Below are positions 46,441 to 57,000 of a stretch of 64,000 nt of DNA, piece by piece. The notes under the pieces were generated by a model that was not told the origin of the DNA, did no database searches, and worked only from the letters and a program-made list of their open reading frames with translations. Each line of letters starts with the position of its first letter. Position 1 is the first letter of the stretch. The stretch comes from Maratus speciosus (Eukaryota; Arthropoda; Arachnida; Araneae; Salticidae), in NCBI GenBank assembly GCA_963932465.1, contig OZ010788.1, positions 198,278,559 to 198,342,558 on the forward strand, read 5' to 3'. A program made the translations under genes and the position numbers.

Positions 46441-49370
46441 GCCCATATAATCAAGCCAAAGTGCAGATGGAGGGTCTGGTGTTCATTCGGGATTGGATCC
46501 TCTTCCTGTATTGTCACAAAAAATTAAAAATTTTGATGCCGGGTGACATGTAGGATCGTACAGATTCATTTTTATATAAAGATATATCCTACTTGAAATG
46601 GCTAAAATTTTGATTATAATCATTGAAATATCAAAAACTAATTAAAGGATTCAACTTTTTAAAAATGCACAGTAAATTTGGGGTTCCTAAAAATTCAGCT
46701 CACAAGACCATTTCACCATTGACTCTTGTCTTAATTAAGCTTTGATTACTTAAAGAAAATCATGTTTTCAAGCACAAATTTTCAATTTAATAAATAACAG
46801 GTTTGAAATGTTGTGAATAACAATTTAGAATATTGTGTTCCATTTGTTCTTACTTATTTAGATGGCTTTATTTCAGCAATTGTGGTTATAAAATCAGACT
46901 CTATATATGCCAAGTTTGCTTTTTATGTTGCATACATTTTTTATGAAGACTAGTTCAATTATGTACTCTATTGTTGCAAATGTCTGATAATTTTTAAATG
47001 TTTTTTTTTTTTTTTCTGATAAAACTATTTTTTATACACAGATTTCCTGCTTTTTTGTAAAATGAAATTATTTGTAGCTATAGGGGGCCATGTATCCCAG
47101 TCCTATTTTGACATTTTAATTTTTTATTAAAATATGTAAATAATGAAATATAAAGCTATTTGCTTATTATTTAACATGTTCTGCTTTCCTAATACTTTTC
47201 TTGAACTCCTATTTTAGGTCTATCCAAGTTTTTCCTTTAATTAAAGAAATATTAATCTTAGAACCAAGGTACAACACCCATGATGTACCTTGGTCCTAGG
47301 CATGTTGTACTATGGACCATGCATCATTTTTCTATAAAAAATAAAAATAAAATTGATGAAACATTTTTATGCTGTATTTGAAATAAATTTTAAAGTATAT
47401 TTAATAACAGTTTTGTCATAGATACTTATTTAAAGTTTTTTTTTAAATTAATGTAAAAGAGAAGGTGTAATTAGAGGGAAAGGGGGGGGGGGGATAATTC
47501 CAACCACAATAAATATTTTTAACTGCTTTATTACAGTTTTATATATTTTATTTTTTATACATGTCTGTTTTATCACGATGCACAATTAACAAAAAACAGT
47601 TGCCTAAACACTAAGATTATTTTTCAAAAACTGGTTAATATATCCAGAAATACATAAAGAATTATTCTGTCTCTTACAATAAGATTAGGTTCTGACAAAA
47701 TGTTAATGATTTGTTCGCAACTGGTTGAAAAACATATTTTCCTCAAGTATGAATTCTATTCTAATGCTATTAAAATGTTTCATGGACACAACAATAATCT
47801 CTTCTTTTCACCATTGTCATCAATTATGCATATTTTCTGTACACAAGTGGTGTACATATAGAGTTGAGTTTTGGATTTCTTCCATTAATGATACAAAGAC
47901 AAACTCTCATGAAATAGCATTTTCATTTGTTATCTTTTTAATAGAACAATATGCATGTGTTGTTCTTTGGACTGGTTCAAGGTACAACACTTGGTGACTT
48001 GAAAAATAATGACTTCTTACCATTTTCTAGTTGGGCTTAACTTGATTTGAAACTCATACTCATAATTCACTATAAATATTCTTTCATGTATAACATTGAA
48101 TTTAAAACAAATAGCTGCTGATAACGAGATATAATGAAAAGTTGTAACTTTAGAAAATTTTCTTTTTGACGATCAAGTAATTTATTTAACAATTGTCTGC
48201 AACATGTGCTGACTATATTAAAGTGACCAACTGCAAAGTGACATATAGTAGTACATCTCAAAACTAAATGGATTAGTTTTATACAAACCCAATAGATAGA
48301 GCTAAAAACTGTGTAGGTCCAAGGTACATATATGTACAAGGTACAACACTGTCCTCTAATAACATGCAATGGAAGTTTTCTTGTTGTTGTAAGAAATCTC
48401 AAAATAATTACCAAAGCATATATTGTAAGCATATTTTTAATTTATTTTGGAAAAATCGAACGGCTTTCTAATCATCTATTCCAGATGAAAGTTTCTTAAT
48501 TTCTTTTTTAAAAAAATTGTGATTTTATTAAAAAAGAAGAAAAAGTGCCAAATTTGGATGAATGATAGCATAAACTGTAATAACAGGGCTTGAAATTCAA
48601 TTTTCAAGGAGGGGAGTTAGAACTATTTTGGAGGGAGGAAAAAACCTCTTTAAACCGCACTATTATGTTACATGCTATTTAAAGAATTGCATAATACAAA
48701 CATAACAAAATACATTTGAATAAAATTAAGTCAACAACTCGGAATAATTATGCAAAATGTTTATTTATTTATTTTTTTTATATGTACAACAGCTATTTTT
48801 TAAACTTTCATCAAATATCATAGGCCCTTAACAGTTGACTTTTTAAATGAATTTCTGTATTTAGATTATTGGAAATGTATGGTTATGCTCTCTTAAACAA
48901 TTTTTATAAAAACCTTTGTAAAATCTAATATGCCTTCATTCTTAACTACTTGCACGAACAATGCATGTTCAGTGATGGCATCATCAATATCTATTTCTGA
49001 ACAAAATTATTTTATTATATCCTTAATGGAATTATAGCCAAAACCAGAATCCCTGTTATTATCTTTGATTGGACTAAGTTCTATTTATTGAAACTCTAAC
49101 TTCTAACCCATGTTCAAAGTTTGAAAGAGGAACCATTGATTCATTTCTACTGTTACACAAAAAAATGTATACTGACTTTAAATTGTCAAGTCGTAATTTT
49201 TGTGAATTGGAAGGATCAACTAGTTTGTTGTTTCTGATTGTGTTTCCTTTGAGTTCAGAAAAAAAAAAATTCTTCATGTGCCATTCTTCTAATTTCATTT
49301 TTGTTTTGTGCTGATTCTACGCTGATTTGGCAGGGCTCAGTGCCCAGTGGCCCATATTGCCTTTTGCGAC
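46441..49370. other. AT-rich intergenic or intronic DNA
   Basis: No gene. The 12-mer AAGGTACAACAC occurs three times (47266, 47979, 48338), with inverted partial copies around 47285-47310. CAGGGCTTGAAATTC at about 48584 and a CAGGGCTCAGTGCCCAGTGG motif at about 49332 look like single hAT-type ends without partners. The frame at 48070-48432 (minus) has no domain. Confidence 0.45.
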
Positions 49371-49710
49371 TCACCTTTTTGGTTATTTTCCTTTTTCATT
49401 CATGAGGAAAAAAAATTTCCAAAATACATTCCACGGTCATATGAAAATAATCATGAATTTCATCAATTGTTTGTGGAGTAAATATTGTAATATTCTAAAG
49501 TTCACCAGTTGGTCACAACAGGAAAATATCGCGAAATTCATCACTCTGTCATTGGAAAATATCACGAAATGTTTCAGTCAGGCACGGGGAAAAAATCTTT
49601 AATCTTTGTCAATCTGTTGCAAGAAGAAACTGTGAAATTTACCAGTTGTTCCGTAAAAAATCGAGAAATTTGTCAATTGGTCGCTCAAAGAGAAAAAAAA
49701 AAAACTGCCT
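49371..49710. repeat. Diverged array related to the 44-kb repeat units
   Basis: About nine irregular units of 30-40 bp share GAAAATATCGCGAAATTCAT-like and CAGTTGGTC-like pieces. They resemble the units at 44050-45235 in layout (A-run, CGCGAA, TTT, CATCA, then a TGGTC block) but are more diverged. The two short plus-strand frames here come from the array. Confidence 0.5.
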
Positions 49711-50995
49711 AAAAACTTTCTTTACTTAATTTTGTACATGCTTAAATTTTTATATGATAATAATGACTTATAATTTATTTTAAATATTTCTTCATGGTTA
49801 ATTTATCCTTACTGTTCTGAAATCTTCATAAGATGACGAATATGTGTATCTTTTTTACTTTCTGAATACATAGTGTAAGTAAAGTATTGTAATCATGATT
49901 TGTATGTGTGTATGCGTGGACACGATAACTAACAAACATTATCCCTGATTGAGCTTTCATTTGGCAAATATGTTACTGTTGCAAGAACTGTGATTTTCAT
50001 AAAAATGGGCCAATGAATTAGGTATTTAAACAATTTTCAAAAAATATTGCAACATATTCTATACGGTAAATCATAAAGGAAGTGTGACAGTTAAGTGATA
50101 AATATTGCACTGATGTAAGCAAGCATGAGTGCTGCAGAGGAAATGTATCCAGTTTCAAAATGGAAGGTCCAGCGTTCAAACCCATTGTGTTAAAAATTTA
50201 TCAAAATTCCTTTTTACTTTCTGCGCACATACATCAGTGTTCAGAAAGTCGAGTGGAGCCACTCGAGATTTTAAATATTATTAAAATGTACTTGTTGATA
50301 AAACCCTTTCTTTTAGACTGCATATTGTATTGTTGTAAAAGGATTTAGTTTCTAATTGTATCTAGATCTAGAGTAAATTGTTTAGTTATGATCTTAGAAC
50401 TGTAAAATTTTATTGCATATACTAGGGTCCTCTATCTCCCGTTCCCTTCATGTGCCAAGCCTGCACTTTCAGAATTGCAAATTTCAAATTTATTTCTGAT
50501 TCATCCACAATGCTCATTTGTTTTATGTAACAACGTAGTTGGTAGTTTAATATCAATAATGGATAGCTATTTTCTATTCATTTCCATATTCATAATTAAA
50601 AATTTTATTTGGATTATAAAATGAGTTTAAATTCAAAGTAATCACTGTAAATGCTTTCATACAAAATAAAACACAGAAAATCAACTTTATTTAAATGTAG
50701 ACAAACTATTTCTTACCAGTGGTCGTACAAACACAAAAAAAAAATTGAATTAGTACTGCCTATTTTTATCTTGTGTATGGCTGTCATGCAGTAAAATATA
50801 AAAAAACATTAATTTAGATTTGGTTAATATATTTTTGACTAGGAGGCATTATTAGCATTAAAGAAAGTTGAGTTTCAATTACCCTATGTAATTTTATCTT
50901 TGAGTATGATTGCCACATCAAAAACTTAAAAGATCCTTTTCAAAAGTTTAGTTATGCACTTTCCCACCAGATGTAGTACTATCAATGTAAAAAAT
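49711..50995. other. AT-rich intergenic or intronic DNA
   Basis: No gene. A GCGTTCAAACCCATTG motif at about 50172 resembles a pol III B box, with no convincing A box. Parts of 50640-50990 are diverged direct copies of 51300-51490, for example TTTAGTTATGCACTTTCCCA against TTTAGTTATGCAATTTCCCA. Confidence 0.45.
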
Positions 50996-51009
50996 CCCGT
51001 CATATATTT

Positions 51010-51248
51010 GCCCCACCAGTGGCCGAGAGGTTCTGCTCTCGAAGCTGGTAGACGGCAAGTGCTTGCTTCGAACCAAATCGCGTCCATCGCCCTAATCGTT
51101 CTGAGTTTTCGTGGTTTTCTTCGAACCTTGAGTTCCAAGTGTTAATACGGGTTAGGTTCCCTTAGAAAGACCCCCACGAAGGGCACTCTGTCCCCTTAGG
51201 ACCTATATCCCTCGTGTTGATAATTGGCCGTCATAAACACAACCACAA
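51010..51248 (+). mobile_element. tRNA-derived SINE with perfect 14-bp target duplication
   Basis: The head has a pol III A box (GTGGCCGAGAGG) and a B-box-like GCTTCGAACC, spaced as in a tRNA with a long variable arm. The body ends in an A/C-rich tail (AACACAACCACAA). CCCGTCATATATTT flanks both ends (50996-51009 and 51249-51262), which marks a target-primed insertion by a LINE machinery. The two short frames on opposite strands here are shadows. Confidence 0.9.
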
Positions 51249-51262
51249 CCCGTCATATATTT

Positions 51263-53008
51263 ATATAATTATCAATATAACATTTATATTATTAATATAA
51301 CATAAAACAAAATCAATTTTATTTCAATTCAGTTACCCTATTTCCTCCCAGGTGACTCTATAAACGCAAGAGTAAATTGTGTTTAATCAGTACTGCCTTT
51401 TTTGTCCTTGGAAAAAAAAAAAAAAAAAAAAAAAAACATTTTAAAATTTTAGTTATGCAATTTCCCAACAAAGGCACCAGCAGCATAAAAAGATTACCTA
51501 ATGGGAAAATTGGATGAAAATATATTTTTGACAACAATGGAAGCTTTATTTTTTAAAGATTCAAATCATTTGCGGTAAGTGAGCTTAAAATTCATTCGAA
51601 AAATACATTTGTATTCTTTTGGGTGAGCCTATAAAATAACTATAAATGTTGTATACATCCTCTTCAAGGAAAAACATGCTGTAGGTGGCTGTAACAACAT
51701 ATTAAAATTACATTACTGTCAGCATTTTAAGAATCCCACATTTAAGTAATCTTTTCATATATTCGTATTCTTTTGTATGTCCCTCTAAATAAATGCTATA
51801 TACACCTTCTTCAAGAAAAAACATGGTGTAGGCGACTGTAACAACATACTAAAATTACATTACTGCCAGCATTCTAAAAACCCTTTTAACAAATAATTGT
51901 TTAATGAGTTGTTTCAATAGGATTTTATATTATATAGGGTTAAATATTGAGGTATGATTCTGAATTTCATTTATATGTTTGTGTTGGAACAAAAGCACTG
52001 CTCTCATCAAAACCGTAAATAGAATGTATTATCCTTATTAACAGCATCCATGTTTTTTTTCCTCTCCTATTTTTTTTTTTGTTATTAAAGTCATACTTAC
52101 CATTTTTTAAAATGAACTACAAGATTTTAAATTCTTTCCCAGATGCTTTTCTTCGTGATTTTTTGCTAGCTTCCTCCCAAGTCGTGAATATTTTCTAAGT
52201 GGTGAATATATCTAGTGGTGACGTATGTTATTGATTCATCAAATTACGGCACAATTTAATTTGCTTTGTTTGAAAATCTTCTGAATATTTATTTTTATAC
52301 ATTAGAAAAGCAGAACATTAATATTTTAATTGTTTTTTGTGTACAATTAAGTATTTTTATTATGTATATATATTTTTTATTATATTCAATTTTATTATGT
52401 ATATACAGTGTTGCAGTGACAGTATTTGGTGCCTAGTGCAAAAGTTTTTAGTTAGTTAATTTTTTACGTATTGTCAAGGCATCAGTCATGATAACATGAT
52501 ATTGATAAAAAGCACCTATTTGATGTGGTATTGCAGTGACACTTCCTAGACCACTCTTACTTCAACTGTGTGTATATTATGGATGGTGATATGCAGAGAA
52601 CTACGAACTTCCAAAGCTGCCATTATTAAAAAGAATTGATATCCTAATTCATCAAACTTTATTTTGTATGATGTAAAAAATATAAATTAATAATTAAAAG
52701 TGTGAAATATTTTAAGCTTCTCTTCATTGCTAAGGATGCAAAATAGTTACTTGAAAACTGGAGAACTTTTAATTTATTAAATAATTTTTTAAGGTAAATA
52801 AGAATTTGTGTTTTTTCTATATGTTATTCATTATAAGCAGACTAAGTCAGGGTTGCCATGCTACCTAGAATATGCAGAGAATTTTGAAAATTTCTTTAAA
52901 AACATAAAAAGTAATTTGTAATGTCTTAGTCCCTTTTTTTTATATAAGAAATTATCCCTTTTTTTTATACATTTTGGTCAGTTGAGAATAGTTTTTCTAA
53001 CCCTCAAA
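51263..53008. other. AT-rich DNA with a tandem pair
   Basis: Two direct repeats of about 125 bp, period about 154, start at GTATTCTTTT (51611 and 51765). Both contain GGCTGTAACAACATA-like and AAAATTACATTACTG blocks. A CAGGGTTGCCATGCTACC motif at about 52848 may be a single hAT-type end. No gene is seen. Confidence 0.55.
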
Positions 53009-53422
53009 CAGGGTTCCTACGGGTCAGGGAAAAGTCAGGGAATTCAAAAATTTCGGCAAAATGTCAGGGAATTTTTTAAATATTTGAAAAGGTCAGGGAA
53101 TTTTTGATATACTACTTCCATCAGAATTTCTATTATCGTCGTAAATTAACAAATTTTGAATTAATTATTCATCCAATCTAAATATTTTATATAAAATTTA
53201 TGCAAACTATATAACAATATGAAAAATAATTAAAAAATCGGAAATTCGTAGAGCACATACTTTTTTTCTAGCATTTATCTAAATTAAAGTCCATTGTGAA
53301 GGGTTTTACAATAATATATAAGCCAAATTTTTACTGAGAAAGGTCAGGGAAATTTTTGAATAAAGTCAGGGAAAACCTGGAAAAGTCAGGGAATTTTTTA
53401 CTAGAATTGTGTAGGAACCCTG
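53009..53422. mobile_element. hAT-like MITE, 414 bp
   Basis: The left end CAGGGTTCCTACGGGTCAGG pairs with the right end, reverse complemented CAGGGTTCCTACACAATTCT. GTCAGGGAA occurs many times near both ends as a subterminal repeat. TCAAA occurs at both borders, but no full 8-bp duplication is visible. Confidence 0.75.
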
Positions 53423-53489
53423 TCAAAAGCAGAAAATGATTGTTAGCTGTAGTGTTTTTTTCTTAACTTGTCTCTTCTAGTCATGTATG

Positions 53490-53495
<6 letters not shown>

Positions 53496-53554
<59 letters not shown>
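53496..53554. repeat. (TA)n microsatellite
   Basis: About 29 TA units in the DNA upstream of the THOC2 exon. The plus-strand frame across it (53468-53683) is an artefact of the repeat. Confidence 0.95.
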
Positions 53555-53559
<5 letters not shown>

Positions 53560-53854
53560 TAAAAACACAAGAAATTTTTTTCTAAGTTTGAGTGGCAGCA
53601 TTGGAGATATTTTCATAATGGATTTCAGTCTGATATTGGTTTTTTCCATCTTTGTTTTTAATTTGGAAGATTACATACTTTAGTGTGGCAAAAATATCTT
53701 TCAAAATTAATATGTAATAAGTTTGAAATGTGGCATTGCTGATACACAACATATGCTTAACAGATACATGTATTTTATGTAATTTTGATCTTATAATGTA
53801 TTAGTAAAAATTGGATATTTTCTCAAATTAAAAAAATTTCTGCCTCATTTAATT

Positions 53855-53873
53855 GCATCATTTTGTTTTTCAG
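53855..53873 (+). promoter_or_regulatory. Probable 3' splice site before the THOC2 exon
   Basis: A pyrimidine-rich TTTTGTTTTTCAG ends at 53873, 137 bases before the start codon. It would join an upstream 5' UTR exon, not found here, to the exon that carries the whole coding sequence. Confidence 0.5.
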
Positions 53874-54010
53874 GATTCCAATGGACATTTTCTCTGAAAC
53901 TCCCAGTTCCTACTCCTGTTGTATACCTGAAAGGATTGTGAAGATTATAAATTTACTTTTAAAAATCTTTCCTTGACAAGACTGACAGTCACTCAGCACT
54001 TTAAAGATTC

Positions 54011-57000
54011 ATGATGGATGCACTAAATCTAGATATTTTCAGAGTCTGGGGTGAAAAGGAAAGGGCTGAATTTGTGGAGTATTGTCAAGATCTTCTTCTT
54101 GAGTTCCAAACTAAAAGTTTAGTTTATGGTGATAAAAGCAATGGCTTAAATTATTATCTATATCAAATTTGTCATCAGTGTTTACTTGGAGAAATAGCAG
54201 CTGAAGTAGTTGTTTCAGCTTTTAGTGAAATTATTTCTCTTCATGATGAACTTCCTTCGCTGATTGCTGATATATTAGTTCTTCTTGATACAGAATCACA
54301 GAACTGTGAATCACATGCTATAAGAGATCGTTATTTTAATTTGCTTAGATACTGCAATAGCAAAATTGTTCCTGAATTTATTCTTAAAGAACGCCTTGAA
54401 TTTGAAACACTTGGTGATGCTGGAATTATGAAATTTCTTAAAAATACCCAAACAAAATTCATTAAAACTAAAACAAGACTATTTTATAAGCAGCAAAAGT
54501 TTAATTTGTTTCGGGAAGAAATAGAAGGGTATGCTAAACTAGTTACTGAACTTGACCCAGATTCTGGAAATGAATTGAATGTCCAGTATGTTCTTGAAGT
54601 AATGCAGTCTTTAATTGGGTGTTTTAATCTTGACCCAAATAGAGTTTTAGATGTTGTGTTAGAATCGTTTGAATATAAACCAAGCATGTCTGATTTTTTC
54701 TCCCAGTTACTGCTGTCTTATTTTGGTTCATCTGAAACTGTAAGTCAAATCATTGGATTCAAATTCAGTTTCTATCTACAGGGAGATATCAAAGAAACAC
54801 CTACAACTCTATATCGAGTCACAGCTTTTCTTCTAAAGTCTGGTGTGATGTCTTTAAATCAGTTGTATGGTTTGCTAAGGCCTGATGATAGCAAAATAAT
54901 TGAAGAACATAAACAAGAAATGACAAATACTCAACTCTATGTTAAACAGTTAAACTCTATGTCTACGACGGTTGTGCCTGTGGAAAATAACAAGGAAGCA
55001 ACTAAGAATGAAGATAATAAAACGGGAATTGAAGATAATCAAAAATTAGGTCTTTGTGCTGCTTTGCTTGATGTAGGTGATTGGAAACATGCTCGTCAAC
55101 TTATCAATTGCTTCCCTGATTATTATGCTGTTTCTCATCATTATATTGCAAAGAAATTATGCTTACTTATTCATGTTATGATTGATGATTTCTATAGAAA
55201 GCATAATCCTCTCCCAGAAATTAAAAATAGTAAAACAATCTGGAAATTAGAATCAGGTGTTAAGTGCAAAGGTGTAGAAAATTTTTCTCAATTATTTTCA
55301 GAAGTTTTTCCAATGGTTCTTGCATTGGGTCCTCATTTACATGTTGATCCAATAGTGATGGCTAAGATAATTCGCTTATCAAGATACTGGATGGCTTTAA
55401 AATCTAATTTTCCCGATTATGGAGTGGGAGCTATTTCAAATGTTATTGAACAATCACTTTTACCATCTCTGTCATTATTAGAATGCAATTGTTGCATGTC
55501 TGAGGAATTTTGGTCTTTGCTGAAGTTATTTCCATATCAAGCTAGATACACTTTTTATTATCAGTGGAAATCAACAGTTAATTCTTTGCATCCATCATTA
55601 ATTAAAGTTAAAGCTGAGACCTTGAAAAAATTAAAGTACATTATGAAACGACTCAGCAAAGAAAATGTAAAGCCATCTGGAAGACAAATCGGTAAAATAA
55701 GTCATAGTAACCCCGGTTATATTTTTGATTATATATTATCTCAGATTCAAACATGGGATAACTTAATTATTCCTGTTATAGATTCCCTAAAGTATTTGAC
55801 ATCATTATCATATGATGTTTTGGCATTTTGTGTCATAGAAGCTTTAGGTAATTCTGAGAAAGATCGAATGAAACATGATGGAACAAGTATTTCCCTTTGG
55901 TTTCAGAGCTTGGCATCCTTTGGTGGTTCAGTATATAAGAAATATCCTATTGATATATCTGGGCTTCTTCAGCATGTTGCAAATCAGTTAATAGCTGGTA
56001 AGAGTCTTGATTTATTAATTCTGAAAGAAATCGTACAAAAAATGGCTGGAATCGAAGCCTCTGAAGAATTAACAACTGAACAGCTTGAAGCAATGACCGG
56101 TGGTGAATTGTTGCGATCTGAGGGAGGATATTTTAATCAATTGAGAAATGTCAAAAAATCTTCTCAAAGATTGAAAGATGCTCTACTAGAACAAGATTTG
56201 GCTATTCCTTTGTGTTTGTTAATGGCTCAGCAGAGACAATGTATTTTATTTCATGAACAAGAAAATAGCCATATCAAATTAGTTGGAAAACTGTATGATC
56301 AGTGTCAAGATACTTTAGTGCAATATGGTAGTTTCTTAGCAAATAATTTGAGCATGGAAGATTATGTCAAGCGTCTTCCTCCAGTTTCTGCTCTTCTAAG
56401 TGACTACAGCGTACAAGCTGATGTTGCATTTTATCTTTCTCGGCCTTCATTAAATCATACTATAAATTCGAAATTTGAAGAACTTCGTAAACAGGATAAG
56501 ACTATGAAGAACTTGACTTCAGCAGAAAGTATTCAAAAATATATTGAAATAGTTGATTCCATCATTACTCCAATTGTATTCTCAATAAGATCCAACCAGC
56601 TTCTTAAGAAAACTTGGGAAGATTTAAATCCGCAAGTGTATGTAACATTTTGGTCTTTAAGTATGTATGACCTTGTAGTTCCTACAGGTTCCTATCAACG
56701 TGAAGTAAATAAATTAAAAGCTATTTTGCAAGCTGAAGAAAATAAAGATGCTGGAAAAAAGAAAAAAGAAAGAGAACGTTGTGAGTCTTTAATTGCAAAA
56801 CTTCTTGAAGAAGAGAAACTGCAACAAGAACATTGCCATCGTGTTATGGCTCGACTGAAAAATGAGAAAGACGATTGGTTTCAGTCAAAAGCTGCAAAAA
56901 ATGAAACTATAACACAGTTCTTACAGTTATGCTTATTTCCTAGATGCACATTCACTCCTGTTGATGCTCTTTATTGTGCAAAATTTGTCAATCTAATTCA

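Noticed and set aside
48070..48432. 120-codon minus-strand frame as a gene or exon
   Set aside because: No domain, an AT-rich composition typical of chance frames, and repeated 12-mers within it.
51010..51085. Functional tRNA gene with a long variable arm
   Set aside because: The head is part of a 239-bp unit with a tail and a 14-bp duplication, so it is a SINE.
53468..53683. Small membrane protein gene
   Set aside because: The frame is mostly a (TA)n microsatellite.
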